64,000 nt of DNA from Pseudomonas fluorescens (lineage in GTDB: Bacteria; Pseudomonadota; Gammaproteobacteria; Pseudomonadales; Pseudomonadaceae): NCBI RefSeq assembly GCF_001708445.1, contig NZ_CP015637.1, positions 1,985,001-2,049,000 on the forward strand. Reading direction: 5' to 3'. Of this stretch, positions 16,508 to 25,886 are shown piece after piece. The position numbers and the translations under genes are program-made. Below the pieces are notes generated by a model that was not told the DNA's origin, ran no database searches, and saw only the letters and a program-made list of their open reading frames with translations. Position 1 is the stretch's first letter; the number at the start of each line of letters is the position of its first letter.

Positions 16508-18273
16508 AGCGCCTGTGGCAGTAAATCCAGGCTGTCGATCACATGGATGCTGTAGCCGGCCACATCCTTGGCGTGGTGTTTGGCCTGGGATGCCAGTTCG
16601 GCCAACTGGCTGGCATCGAGTTGTCCACAGGCCTGTGGATATAAATGCACCACGCCGATGGACAGCGACAGCAACGCAAACTCCTGGCGTATACCTTGGC
16701 GGTTCAGGGCCACGAAGCAGCCTGCATCCAGGTGCTCGGCGCGGTAGAAACGTCGGCATTGGGTGTGAAAGTCGTCCAGCAGTTGGTTGAGCCGCTTGCG
16801 CCAATCCTGCGGCCCCAGCACCAGCAAAAAGTCATCGCCACCGATATGCCCGACGAAGTCGCGGCTGGGGTCGACCCGGTCGTTCAGGCATTGTGCCAGG
16901 CACAACAACACCTCATCCCCACGCCCGTAGCCGTAGATATCGTTGAACGGCTTGAAGCTGTCGATATCCACATAGCAAATCACCGACTCCCGTTGCTGTT
17001 GCAACAGCCGCGTCAGGCACTGCTGGATCGGCACATTGCCCGGCAACAGGGTCAACGGGTTGGCGTAGCGCGCTTGCTGGATTTTCAGTTCGGTGATCAG
17101 CTTGAGCACGTCGATCACCCGGCCCAGGCCCAGGTAGTCGCCGTTGAGCGTGATGATGAAATCCTCTTCGATGCGTTGCCGGGCGCGGCTGGTGAGCAGC
17201 CGGCTGACTTGCTGCAAGGATTGGCTCAGTTCCACCGCCAGAAAATCAGTGCTCATCAGGCGGCTGATCGGCTTGCGCGCGAAGAGGTCGGTGGCAAACG
17301 GCTTGAGCAGCGCATCGGACAACGAATGCCGATGCACGATACCGACCGGATGGCCACGCCCATCCAGCACCGCCAGCGAATTGAGGTTGGCCTGGCGCCG
17401 GAAAGATTCCAGCACTTGGGCGGTGGCGGTGTCCTGATCCACCGCCGGTTGTTCGTTGAGCAGCGCGCTGAGGTCGCTGGCTTCCTCGCTGAGGGCAATA
17501 TTGGCGTTGTCGGGCTTGGGCAGCATCAGGCGTGCTTCTTGCGGCGGGTGTTCCTGCGGGCGGCAAAGCAGGTACCCCTGGACCAGGTCGACCCCCATCT
17601 CGGTCAGCACCGCCAGCTCCTCGGGCAATTCGATGCCCTCGGCGATCACCTGGGCACGAGAGGCCCGGGCGATCTGCAGGATGGAGCCGACAAACTCACG
17701 TTTGAGCGCGTCCTGATGAATACCGTCGATGAAGTGCCGGTCGATTTTCACGTAATCCGGGCGTAACTCCGACCACAGCCGCAGGCTGGAATACCCGGCA
17801 CCCAGGTCATCAAGGGCGATGGCGAAGCCCATGTCACGGTAATGATGCAGGGCGGTTTGCAGCACGTCGAAATCGTCGGTGGGTGTCTGCTCGGTGAGTT
17901 CGATCACCACCTGGCTCGGTGGAATGCCGAAGTCGCGCAGCAGTTGCAGGGTGCGTCCTGGTTGGTGCGCCGTTTCCATCAGGGATTCCGGCGAGATATT
18001 GAGAAACAGCTTGCCCGGCAGCTTCTGGTCGCTGAAGCGGCGGCAGGCGCTCTCGCGGCAGGCCATTTCCAGTTCACTGAGGCGCCCTGCGTGGCTGGCC
18101 ACGGCGAACAAGGCGACAGGGGAGTGCAGCGGGCTGTTGGACGGGCCACGACTGAGGGCTTCGTAGCCGAGGATGCGCCGTTCTGACAGGCAGATGATCG
18201 GTTGGAACAGGCTGTGCAAACTGCCTTGAGCCAGGATAGAGCCCAATGCATTCAGCTGTTCGGTCATGGTCAT
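16504..18273 (-). CDS. EAL-CBS-GGDEF protein (c-di-GMP turnover)
   Basis: ATG at 18273 (MTMTEQLNALGS) was chosen because the longer frame to 18327 reads through the prc terminator hairpin. The 589-residue protein begins with an EAL domain (about 10-265). It has YEALSRGP, FLNISPES, IELTEQ, ALDDLGAGYSS, YVKIDR and VIAEGIE, so all metal and catalytic acidic positions look present. A CBS pair (about 295-410) and a C-terminal GGDEF domain follow, with the active-site variant GGDDF. The EAL half is predicted to be an active c-di-GMP phosphodiesterase. GGDDF departs from GGDEF/GGEEF, so cyclase activity is uncertain. The CBS pair may sense nucleotides. Confidence 0.87.
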   Translation of the reverse strand: MTMTEQLNALGSILAQGSLHSLFQPIICLSERRILGYEALSRGPSNSPLHSPVALFAVASHAGRLSELEMACRESACRRFSDQKLPGKLFLNISPESLMETAHQPGRTLQLLRDFGIPPSQVVIELTEQTPTDDFDVLQTALHHYRDMGFAIALDDLGAGYSSLRLWSELRPDYVKIDRHFIDGIHQDALKREFVGSILQIARASRAQVIAEGIELPEELAVLTEMGVDLVQGYLLCRPQEHPPQEARLMLPKPDNANIALSEEASDLSALLNEQPAVDQDTATAQVLESFRRQANLNSLAVLDGRGHPVGIVHRHSLSDALLKPFATDLFARKPISRLMSTDFLAVELSQSLQQVSRLLTSRARQRIEEDFIITLNGDYLGLGRVIDVLKLITELKIQQARYANPLTLLPGNVPIQQCLTRLLQQQRESVICYVDIDSFKPFNDIYGYGRGDEVLLCLAQCLNDRVDPSRDFVGHIGGDDFLLVLGPQDWRKRLNQLLDDFHTQCRRFYRAEHLDAGCFVALNRQGIRQEFALLSLSIGVVHLYPQACGQLDASQLAELASQAKHHAKDVAGYSIHVIDSLDLLPQAL

Positions 18274-18287
18274 GGCGATCTCGATCG

Positions 18288-18323
18288 AAAAAAAAGGACC
18301 GCAGGCATTAAGCCTACGGTCCT
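18288..18323 (-). terminator. Rho-independent terminator downstream of prc
   Basis: On the minus strand a 12-bp stem with one mismatch (AGGACCGTAGGC / GCCTGCGGTCCT) is followed by eight T. It lies 69 bases after the prc stop and just upstream of the EAL gene start, separating the two units. Confidence 0.85.
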
Positions 18324-18391
18324 TCATTTCACGACAGAATGATGTCTATATGATGACACTCTGCTGAGCGATCACATTAAATCGCCATCAT

Positions 18392-20473
18392 TTACTGCTT
18401 GGCCACCTGCTTGCTGACTTTCAGGTAGTCCAGCAGGATCCGGCCTGTCTCGGCCAGGTAGGCGTCGTCTTCCGGCTTGGTTTTATCCGCCTCGGTCGGC
18501 AGCGCATCTTCATCTTCTTTCTTCAGCTCCTTGAGTGGCTCTTCGCCCTTGGCCTTGCGGCGGACGTTTTCCAGCACCAGTTGCTGATTCTCGATGTCGC
18601 TGTGCTGCTTGCGGCGATCCACTTCGTTGAGGCTGACGGTTTTCTCTTCCATCAACTTCTTGGCCAAAGCCAGTTTGTCGCGGATAAACACGAACTCGGC
18701 ATCCTTGGCGGAGCGGATGTCGTGGTCGGCCTTCAACTGCGCCAGGAACGGTTTGAACGGGTCTGACGCGGGCTTGATCGCGGGACGGATGGTGTCCCAC
18801 GGCATGGCCTCAGGCAGTGCGCTCTCGCCGATTTCCTTGGTATCGATGATCGATGGGAAGTCGATGTCCGGCAGTACGCCCTGATGCTGGGTGCTCTGCC
18901 CGGAAACCCGGTAGAACTTGGCCAGGGTCAGTTTCAGCTCGCCATGGTTGAGCGGCTGGATGGTCTGCACGGTGCCTTTACCGAAGGTCTGGCCGCCGAT
19001 GATCAACGCGCGGTGATAGTCCTGCATGGCGCCAGCGAAAATCTCCGAAGCCGAGGCCGAGAGGCGGTTGACCAGCAACGCCATCGGGCCTTTGTAGAAG
19101 GCGCCCGGGTTCTCGTCTTCGAGCACGTCGACACGGCCGTCAGCATTGCGTACCAACACGGTCGGGCCCTTGTCGATAAACAGGCTGGTCAGCTCGGTGG
19201 CTTCCTGCAGGGAACCGCCGCCGTTGTTGCGTAGGTCGATGACCACGCCGTCGACTTTTTCCTTCTGCAGCTCGGTAAGGATTTTCTTCACGTCGCGGGT
19301 GGTGGACTTGTAGTCCGGGTCGCCGGCACGGAAGGCCTTGAAGTCCAGGTAGAAGGCCGGGATTTCAATCACGCCCAGCTTGTAGTCCTTGCCATCCTGC
19401 TTGAGGTTGAGGACTTTCTTCTGCACGGCCTGGTCTTCGAGCTTCACCGCTTCGCGGGTGATGGACACGATCTTGCTGGTCTGGTCGTTCGGCGCATTGG
19501 TGTGCGGAATCACTTCCAGGCGCACCACGCTGCCTTTCGGCCCACGGATCAGCTTGACCACTTCGTCCAGGCGCCAGCCGACCACATCGACCATCTCTTT
19601 GTCGGCCTGGGCCACACCGATGATCTTGTCGGCCGGAGCCACTTGCTTGGTCTTGTCTGCCGGACCCGCCGGCACCAGGCGCACGATCTTGACCTGGTCA
19701 TTGTCGCTTTGCAGGACGGCACCGATGCCTTCCAGCGACAGACTCATATTGATATCGAAGTTTTCCGCGTTATCTGGCGACAGATAATTGGTGTGCGGGT
19801 CGTAGGACATCGCAAAGGTATTGATGTAGGCCTGGAAGATATCTTCGGCACGGGTCTGGTCCAGGCGCGCCAACTGGTTCTTGTAGCGCTTGGTCAACAG
19901 TTCCTGGATGGCCTTGGGGTCTTTGCCGGCGATCTTCAGGCGCAGCACTTCGTCCTTGACGCGTTTGCGCCACAGGTCGTCGAGCGCGGCAGTACTGGTC
20001 AGCCAAGGGGCGTCCTTGCGATCCACCAGAAGGGATTCCTTCTCGGTGAAGTCGAGCTTGTCGACGCCTTTGTTCAGCTCCGCCAAGGCGAAGTCCAGAC
20101 GCGCTTTGACGCGGTCCAGGTAGCGCTTGTAGATGGTGAAGCCGGGTTGCAGGTCGCCGCTCTTGAGGAAGTCGTCGAACTGGGTCTTCCACTTATCGAA
20201 CTCAGCGATATCGCTGGCCAGGAAGTAGCTGCGCGACGGATCCAGCAGCTTGAGGTAGCTGTCATAGATGATCACCGAGCGCGCGTCGTCCAGCGGCGGC
20301 TTGCTGTAGTGATGGCGCTTGAGCAACTCGACGACGTTAAGGCTGGCAATCACCTCATCGCGATCAGGCTGAAGATTGTCCCAGCTATTGGCTGCGAACG
20401 TATTGGTCGACATCGACGAGAGGCCGAGACCAATGAAAAGAGCGAGGGCGGTGCTGGGGAACAAATGCTTCAT
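18392..20473 (-). CDS. prc: C-terminal processing (tail-specific) periplasmic protease
   Basis: ATG at 20473 gives a Sec signal peptide (MKHLFPSTALALFIGLGLSS, cleavage after TFA). The 693-residue protein has the Prc/Tsp layout: a long N-terminal helical region, a PDZ domain (SLSLEGIGAVLQ onward, about 230-320), and the S41 protease core. The Ser is in NRLSASASEIFAGA and the Lys in GGQTFGKGTVQ, forming the Ser-Lys dyad. A long charged C-terminal domain follows. In pseudomonads Prc (AlgO) degrades periplasmic proteins, including forms of MucA, and so touches alginate control. It is monocistronic, ending at a strong terminator. Confidence 0.95.
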   Translation of the reverse strand: MKHLFPSTALALFIGLGLSSMSTNTFAANSWDNLQPDRDEVIASLNVVELLKRHHYSKPPLDDARSVIIYDSYLKLLDPSRSYFLASDIAEFDKWKTQFDDFLKSGDLQPGFTIYKRYLDRVKARLDFALAELNKGVDKLDFTEKESLLVDRKDAPWLTSTAALDDLWRKRVKDEVLRLKIAGKDPKAIQELLTKRYKNQLARLDQTRAEDIFQAYINTFAMSYDPHTNYLSPDNAENFDINMSLSLEGIGAVLQSDNDQVKIVRLVPAGPADKTKQVAPADKIIGVAQADKEMVDVVGWRLDEVVKLIRGPKGSVVRLEVIPHTNAPNDQTSKIVSITREAVKLEDQAVQKKVLNLKQDGKDYKLGVIEIPAFYLDFKAFRAGDPDYKSTTRDVKKILTELQKEKVDGVVIDLRNNGGGSLQEATELTSLFIDKGPTVLVRNADGRVDVLEDENPGAFYKGPMALLVNRLSASASEIFAGAMQDYHRALIIGGQTFGKGTVQTIQPLNHGELKLTLAKFYRVSGQSTQHQGVLPDIDFPSIIDTKEIGESALPEAMPWDTIRPAIKPASDPFKPFLAQLKADHDIRSAKDAEFVFIRDKLALAKKLMEEKTVSLNEVDRRKQHSDIENQQLVLENVRRKAKGEEPLKELKKEDEDALPTEADKTKPEDDAYLAETGRILLDYLKVSKQVAKQ

Positions 20474-20562
20474 GCTGATTCGACGCGGGGGCAATTGATA
20501 ACGCATATTAGGCCGTCTTTGAAGTCGCCGGTTCCATATGGGCCGGTCGCATAATGCAAAAA

Positions 20563-20585
20563 GCCCGACGCTACAGCTACGGGCT
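20563..20585 (-). terminator. Terminator-like hairpin in the prc upstream region
   Basis: On the minus strand AGCCCG...CGGGCT forms a 6-bp GC stem followed by five T. It lies about 90 bases upstream of prc and on its strand, but no minus-strand gene precedes it. It could be an attenuator, or it could stop antisense transcription from the quinone oxidoreductase locus. Confidence 0.35.
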
Positions 20586-20611
20586 CAGTCCAGACTCACT
20601 ATGGAGGCACT

Positions 20612-21574
20612 GTGAAAGCATTGCAAGGCGTTGAAGGTCATGTGGAGTGGGTTGAGGCGCCAAGTCCTACGTGCGATGTAGGCCAAGTTCGCATTCGCGT
20701 GGCGGCTGCGGGGCTCAATCGCGCCGATTTATTGCAGCGGGCGGGGCTCTATCCGCCGCCGCCGGGCGTCAGCCATGTGCTGGGCCTGGAGTGTTCCGGG
20801 GTGATCAGCGAAGTCGGGGCCGGCTCGTCCTGGCAAGTGGGCGACCGGGTCTGCGCGCTGCTGGCCGGTGGCGGCATGGCGGAAGAAGTGGTGGTGGATG
20901 CTCGCCATGTACTGCCCGTGCCCGAAGGCCTGTCGCTGGCCGAAGCGGCGGCGTTGCCTGAGGTGTACAGCACGGCGTGGCTCAATCTGTTCCAGCTGGC
21001 AGGGCTCAAGCCCGGTGAAAAAGTGTTGCTGCACGCGGGCGCCAGCGGCGTGGGTTCGGCGGCGATCCAGCTGTGCAAGGCGTTTGGCAGCCCGTGCTGG
21101 GTCAGCGTCGGTTCGGCGCAGCGCCTGGCCTACTGCGAAGACCTCGGGGCCCAGGGCGGTGTGGTGCGCACCGACGGTATCGAAGGGTTGCGCGATTTCG
21201 GGCCGTTCGATGTGATCCTCGACCCGGTCGGCGGCAGCTACGCGGCGTTGGACCTCAAGCTGCTGGCCCTGGACGGGCGCTGGGTGTTGATCGGCCTGAT
21301 GGGTGGCCGCGAGGCGCAGCTGGACCTGGCACAGGTGCTGGGCAAGCGTATTCAGTTGTTGGGCTCGACCCTGCGCAGCCGTGATGATCAGTTCAAGGCT
21401 GACCTGTTCAGTGATCTGAGCCAGCAGGTGTGGCCGCTGTTCGCCGAAGGGCGCTTGAGCCCGCAGTTGGCCAAGACTTTCCCGATCAAGGATGCCGAGG
21501 CGGCGTTTGCCGAGTTGGCGACCAACCAGATTGCCGGGAAGTTGGTGTTGGTGATTGACGAAAGCCTGACCTGA
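20612..21574 (+). CDS. NAD(P)H:quinone oxidoreductase, zeta-crystallin type
   Basis: GTG at 20612 has GGAGG 6 bases upstream. The 320-residue medium-chain dehydrogenase/reductase has an N-terminal GroES-like domain (AAAGLNRADLLQRAGLYPPPPG) and the NADPH-binding Rossmann motif LHAGASGVGSAAIQLC. It lacks the zinc ligands of alcohol dehydrogenases, as expected for the QOR subfamily. It reduces quinones with NAD(P)H. It is transcribed divergently from prc; this neighbour relation is conserved in pseudomonads as I recall it. Confidence 0.88.
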   Translation: MKALQGVEGHVEWVEAPSPTCDVGQVRIRVAAAGLNRADLLQRAGLYPPPPGVSHVLGLECSGVISEVGAGSSWQVGDRVCALLAGGGMAEEVVVDARHVLPVPEGLSLAEAAALPEVYSTAWLNLFQLAGLKPGEKVLLHAGASGVGSAAIQLCKAFGSPCWVSVGSAQRLAYCEDLGAQGGVVRTDGIEGLRDFGPFDVILDPVGGSYAALDLKLLALDGRWVLIGLMGGREAQLDLAQVLGKRIQLLGSTLRSRDDQFKADLFSDLSQQVWPLFAEGRLSPQLAKTFPIKDAEAAFAELATNQIAGKLVLVIDESLT

Positions 21575-21606
21575 TCCGGGATTGAAATAGGGTCAAGGTG
21601 GGTGGA

Positions 21607-21676
21607 GGCTCGCTCCCGATGGCGGTGGGTCAGTGAAGAATTCTTCATCTGGCACACCGCCATCGGGAGCAAGTCG
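21607..21676. repeat. REP-type inverted repeat
   Basis: GCTCGCTCCCGATGGCGGTG at the left and CACCGCCATCGGGAGCAAGT at the right are near-perfect inverted repeats around a 30-base spacer. They match the class seen at 25887-25976 and 43691-43780. They occupy the gap between two convergent genes. Confidence 0.75.
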
Positions 21677-21717
21677 AATCGTCGCACCGCCCCACCCACA
21701 TTTGGATTTCGGTCGAA

Positions 21718-22371
21718 TCAGACCCAGTGGTGGATCGGCCAGCCGGCCTTCTCGGCGTGCTCGCGCAGCACCGGATCCGGGTTCACCACCTGCGGGTGAT
21801 CGACTTTCAGCAGTAACGGCAGATCATTGCGCGAATCCGAATAAAAGTACGCCCCTTCCAGGGTTTCTCCTTCCCGTTCCAACCAATCCAGCAAACGCGT
21901 GATCTTGCCTTCGCGGTAGGTCAGCACACCGACGGTACGGCCGCTGTACGCGCCATGGCCGACGTCCAGATCGATCCCGAGCACCTCATCGATACCGATA
22001 CGCGCCGCAATGGGCGTGACCAGGTGGGTGCCCGATGCGGAAATCACCAGGACTCGGTCGCCGTTCGCCCGGTGGCGGGCGATGGTTTTGGTGGCGTCGC
22101 TGTAGATCAGCGGCTCGATCACATCTTCGACCCACGGTTCGACCAGATGCTCGATTTCCTCCGGCGTGCGGCCAATCATCGGCTCCAGGCTGAAGTCCAT
22201 GAAGTCTTCCATGGCCAGCTCGCCCCGGCTGTAGGCGTCCATCAGTTCGTTGTTCTTGCGCATGAACGACTCCGGGTCGACCCAGCCGAGGCGGCCCATC
22301 TGCTCGCTCCACAGGGTGGCGCAGTCACCGTGGATCAGCGTGTCGTCCAAATCAAAAATTACCAATGCCAT
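21718..22371 (-). CDS. HAD-superfamily hydrolase, subfamily IB (SerB-like)
   Basis: The 217-residue protein shows the HAD motifs: I, FDLDDTLIHGD with nucleophile Asp; II, VLVISASGTH; and IV, YFYSDSRNDLPLL. The cap lies between motifs I and II as in the phosphoserine phosphatase/CicA-type IB group. It starts 31 bases after the ABC ATPase gene on the same strand, so it may be part of that transport operon. If so, it could release phosphate from an imported phosphorylated compound; that is inference. Confidence 0.85.
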   Translation of the reverse strand: MALVIFDLDDTLIHGDCATLWSEQMGRLGWVDPESFMRKNNELMDAYSRGELAMEDFMDFSLEPMIGRTPEEIEHLVEPWVEDVIEPLIYSDATKTIARHRANGDRVLVISASGTHLVTPIAARIGIDEVLGIDLDVGHGAYSGRTVGVLTYREGKITRLLDWLEREGETLEGAYFYSDSRNDLPLLLKVDHPQVVNPDPVLREHAEKAGWPIHHWV

Positions 22372-22402
22372 CCGTCATGCTCTCTCAGTCAATCGTTGTT
22401 GC

Positions 22403-23392
22403 TCAGGCTACTTCACACAGCGCACTGGGGTCGATGGAAAGTGCCAGGCGCTGGCCGTCCGGGTGCAGGTCGTCCGCCGAGCGGTTGAGCACGTCCACCA
22501 CCAGTTCCACGCCACGGGCTTCGATGCGGTAACGGATCACGTTACCCAGCAGGCTGTGGCTGCGCACCAAGGCGTCGAGTTCGCCGCTGCGGCTCAGTTC
22601 GATGGCTTCGGGGCGAATCGCGATACGCCCACTGATCGGGCGTTGCAGCAGTTGGCTGGCCTTGTCGGCATCGAGCAGGTTGTAGTTGCCGATAAACCCG
22701 GCGGCAAATACGTCCACGGGTGCGGTGTAGAGGGTTTCGGCGTCGCCGCTTTGCACGATCTTGCCCTGGTTCATCAGGAAGATGCGGTCGGACATGGTCA
22801 GTGCTTCCTCCTGGTCATGGGTCACGAAAATCGTGGTCAGCCCCAGTTCGCGCTGGATCTGACGGATCTGTTCGCGCAGGTGCTTGCGAATGCGTGCATC
22901 CAGTGCCGACAGCGGCTCATCGAGCAGCAACAGGCGCGGGCGCGTGACCAGCGAGCGGGCCAGGGCTACGCGCTGGCACTGGCCGCCGGACATCTGGTGC
23001 GGATAACGTCCGGCCAGGTCCTTGAGTTCCACCAGTTGCAGTACTTCCTGCACGCGCTTGTGGCTGTCGTCGGCATTGACTTTCTGCATGCGCAGGCCGA
23101 AGGCGACGTTCTGTTCCACGGTCATGTTGGGGAACAGCGCATAGCTCTGGAACACCATGCCGATCTGCCGCTTCTGCGGGCTCAGCGGTACGATGTCCTG
23201 GCCGTCGAGGAGAATCTGGCCGCTGTCCACCGAGGTCAGGCCGGCGATGCAACGCAGCAGGGTGGATTTGCCGCAGCCGGACGGGCCAAGCAGGGTGACG
23301 AACTCGCCCTTGGCGATCTCGCAGTTGATGTCGCTGAACACCGGAGTGCCGGCGTAGCCTTTTTGCAGGTGTTGGACGCTCACGAAGCTCAT
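22403..23392 (-). CDS. ABC transporter ATP-binding protein (PotA/PhnT-type importer)
   Basis: The 329-residue ATPase has Walker A GPSGCGKST (about 37-45), Q-loop, signature MSGGQCQRVALARS, Walker B LLLLDEPLSALD, the switch His in VTHDQEEAL, and a C-terminal TOBE-like domain (about 240-325). The CUT1-type length and TOBE domain fit importers of iron, polyamine or phosphonate-type solutes. Its start overlaps the upstream permease stop by 4 bases. Confidence 0.92.
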   Translation of the reverse strand: MSFVSVQHLQKGYAGTPVFSDINCEIAKGEFVTLLGPSGCGKSTLLRCIAGLTSVDSGQILLDGQDIVPLSPQKRQIGMVFQSYALFPNMTVEQNVAFGLRMQKVNADDSHKRVQEVLQLVELKDLAGRYPHQMSGGQCQRVALARSLVTRPRLLLLDEPLSALDARIRKHLREQIRQIQRELGLTTIFVTHDQEEALTMSDRIFLMNQGKIVQSGDAETLYTAPVDVFAAGFIGNYNLLDADKASQLLQRPISGRIAIRPEAIELSRSGELDALVRSHSLLGNVIRYRIEARGVELVVDVLNRSADDLHPDGQRLALSIDPSALCEVA

Positions 23393-24189
23393 TGGCTTTT
23401 GTCCTTGTTCAAGATATTGGCGGCCCAGGTCAGCACCAGCACAAAGAAGAAATAGGAAATCACGACGGCACTGGTGAAGTGGCCGCTGCTGTTACGCATG
23501 TTGTTGAGGTACACCTGTAGGGTCTCGTAGCGTGTCCCCACGAGGATATTGGCGAACACGAACTCACCGAACAGGAACGAGAACGACAGCAGCAGGGCGA
23601 CCATCAAGCCTTTGCGCAGGTTCGGCAGCACCACCAGGATCGCCGCCTGCCAGGTGCTGGCGCCGAGCAGTTGCGAGGCGTCCATCAGGTCCCGCAGGTT
23701 GATGGCTTGCAGGTTGTTGGTGATCGCGCGGTACATGAACGGCAAGGCCACGGTGAAGTAGCAGCCGATCAGAATCCACGGCGTGCCCACCATCGCGAAT
23801 GGGCCGGAACCATACAGTTGCAGCAGGCCCACCGACGACACCACCGGCGGCACCGCGAAGGGCAGCAGGATCAGGATATTCATCAGCGCATCGAGCCGGG
23901 GGAAGTGGTAATGCACCACAAACAGCAACGGCAAAATCAACACCACCGACAGGATCAGCGCACCCACGCATACCAGCAAGGATTGCCCGAAGGCCATCAG
24001 GAAGCGCGGGTCACTCCACAACTGCACATACCATTTCACCGTGAAGCCGGCGGGCAGGATGGTGGCCGACCAACTGCTGGCGATGGAATAGACGAAGGTG
24101 CCGATCAGCGGCAATACCAGGATCGCGAACAACAGGTACACCACTACGCGATGGTAGAGGGCGGCAGGGCCGGCTTCAGCGCGAGACAT
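23389..24189 (-). CDS. ABC transporter permease
   Basis: The 266-residue polytopic protein has about six membrane helices and the inner-membrane EAA-type loop (LMDASQLLGASTWQAAILVVLP). It overlaps the upstream permease gene by 14 bases and the ATPase gene by 4. It is the second of two dissimilar permeases of a heterodimeric importer. Substrate cannot be read from the sequence. Confidence 0.9.
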   Translation of the reverse strand: MSRAEAGPAALYHRVVVYLLFAILVLPLIGTFVYSIASSWSATILPAGFTVKWYVQLWSDPRFLMAFGQSLLVCVGALILSVVLILPLLFVVHYHFPRLDALMNILILLPFAVPPVVSSVGLLQLYGSGPFAMVGTPWILIGCYFTVALPFMYRAITNNLQAINLRDLMDASQLLGASTWQAAILVVLPNLRKGLMVALLLSFSFLFGEFVFANILVGTRYETLQVYLNNMRNSSGHFTSAVVISYFFFVLVLTWAANILNKDKSQ

Positions 24190-25021
24190 GGTAGCTCCTC
24201 TTGAGCAGCAGTTGATGGACTACCGTGACCACGGTCATCAGTGCCACCAGCACGACGGCCAGGGCACTGGCCAGGTTCGGGTCGAGTGACACGTCGCCGG
24301 ACACCAGGCCCGCGATGCGGATCGGCAGCACGTTGAAGTTACCGGTGGTCAAGGCATAGACGGTGGCATAGGCACCCAGGGCGTTGGCCAGCAGGATCAC
24401 GAACGTGCCGAGCAGCGCCGGCGCCAATACCGGCAAGCCGATATGCCGCCAGAACTGCCAGCCATTTGCGCCCAGCAACGCCGCCGATTCGCGCCAGTCT
24501 TCGCGCAGCGCATCAAACGCCGGGTAGAGCAGCAGTACGCCGAGGGGGATCTGGAAGTAGGTGTAGAGGATGATCAACCCGGTCTTGGAGTACAGGTTGA
24601 AGTCCTGGATAAGCCCGGCCTGCTTGAGCATCAAGGTGATGCTGCCGTTGAACCCCAGCAGGATGATGAAGGCAAACGCCAAGGGCACGCCGGCGAAGTT
24701 GCTGGTCATGTTGGCGAAGGCGGTGACGAAGTTACGCAGCGGCGAATCGACGCGGCGCAGGGAGTAACTGCCCAGGGTGGCGATGATGATCCCGAAGATG
24801 CTGGAGTAGAAGCTGATCTCCAGGCTGAACTGGATCGCTTGCCGGTAGAACTTCGAACTGAAGATGCGCGTGAAGTTGTCCACGCCCCAGCCGGACTCTT
24901 CCGTTTGCAGGCTGTTGATCAGCACCCACACCAGTGGGGCAATCTCGAACACGATGAAAAACAGTGCGAATGGCACCAGGCATAGCAACGCCAGCCATTT
25001 GCCGCGGGTCATAGCGTTCAT
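24176..25021 (-). CDS. ABC transporter permease
   Basis: The 281-residue protein has about six membrane helices and an EAA-type loop (REDWRESAALLGANGWQFWRH...PVLAPA). Its start overlaps the stop of the phosphodiesterase gene by 4 bases (ATGA), so the enzyme and transporter are translated in a coupled operon. Confidence 0.9.
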   Translation of the reverse strand: MNAMTRGKWLALLCLVPFALFFIVFEIAPLVWVLINSLQTEESGWGVDNFTRIFSSKFYRQAIQFSLEISFYSSIFGIIIATLGSYSLRRVDSPLRNFVTAFANMTSNFAGVPLAFAFIILLGFNGSITLMLKQAGLIQDFNLYSKTGLIILYTYFQIPLGVLLLYPAFDALREDWRESAALLGANGWQFWRHIGLPVLAPALLGTFVILLANALGAYATVYALTTGNFNVLPIRIAGLVSGDVSLDPNLASALAVVLVALMTVVTVVHQLLLKRSYHVSR

Positions 25022-25824
25022 TTAAGCAGCTCCCGGCATACCGGTTTGTCGTGGGGGACGCCCAGCAGTTCGCAGACGGTGCCGCACAGCTCGGTCTGTT
25101 TCGGTGCGGCGCCGGCGTCCAGGCTGAAGGCGTCGCCGATGACGAACAGCGGCACTTCGCGTTCTTCCGGCAGCAGGCCATTGTGGGAACGGTCGTTGTT
25201 CATGCCGTGGTCGGCGGTCACCAGCACCTGGTAACCGGCATCGAGCCAGGCTTGCAGGTAGTCGGCCAGGATGATGTCGGCCGCGCGTGCGCTGTTGCGG
25301 TACTGCGGTGTGTCGAGGCCGTGCTTGTGGCCGGCGTCGTCGATGTTCATCGGGTGCACCACCAGGAGGTGCGGCGCGTGCTTGAGCCGCAGGCTCTCGG
25401 CGTCGGCAAACAGGTGTGAATCCGGGTAATGGTCATTCCAGTAGAAATGCCCGTGCTGGATCGCCAGCGCCTTGTCGTCGGTATGACGGTCACGGGCGGC
25501 GATAAAGGGCGTGCGGTTATACAACTCGCTGACCCAGTGATAGGCCGCTGCCGCCGTGGTGAGACCGGCGTCGGTGGCGTAGTGAAAGATACTGCGCTGG
25601 TTGGACAGGCGTGAAACGTTGTTGTGCACGATGCCGCTCTGGATCGGTGGCACGCCGGTGAGGATGCATTCATACAGCGGACGGGACAGGGCAGGCAGTT
25701 CACATTCCAGCTTGTAGAGGGCTGCGCGTCCTGCGCCGACATAGGCCTGCAAGTGCCCCATGGCGTGCCTCGCAACCTCAAAGTTGAGGCCGTCGAGCAC
25801 GACAAGGATGACAGTGTGCTTCAT
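25018..25824 (-). CDS. Alkaline-phosphatase-superfamily phosphodiesterase/hydrolase
   Basis: ATG at 25824 (MKHTVILVVLDGLNFEVARH) is the natural start; the longer frame runs into a REP. The 268-residue protein matches the nucleotide pyrophosphatase/phosphodiesterase fold. It has metal ligand Asp in VVLDGLN, a PPIQSGIVHNN segment near the expected nucleophile region, DDAGHKHGLDT (metal Asp/His), and the TADHGMNND metal motif. It is coupled to ABC importer genes and probably hydrolyses an imported or importable phosphate or phosphonate compound. The exact substrate is unknown; it is shorter than phosphonoacetate hydrolases of the same superfamily. Confidence 0.82.
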   Translation of the reverse strand: MKHTVILVVLDGLNFEVARHAMGHLQAYVGAGRAALYKLECELPALSRPLYECILTGVPPIQSGIVHNNVSRLSNQRSIFHYATDAGLTTAAAAYHWVSELYNRTPFIAARDRHTDDKALAIQHGHFYWNDHYPDSHLFADAESLRLKHAPHLLVVHPMNIDDAGHKHGLDTPQYRNSARAADIILADYLQAWLDAGYQVLVTADHGMNNDRSHNGLLPEEREVPLFVIGDAFSLDAGAAPKQTELCGTVCELLGVPHDKPVCRELLK

Positions 25825-25886
25825 GGGGGAGAACGCTCCGCGGCAATAGACTTGACTCAATTTCCCTGGAGGAACGAGGTCAAAAG

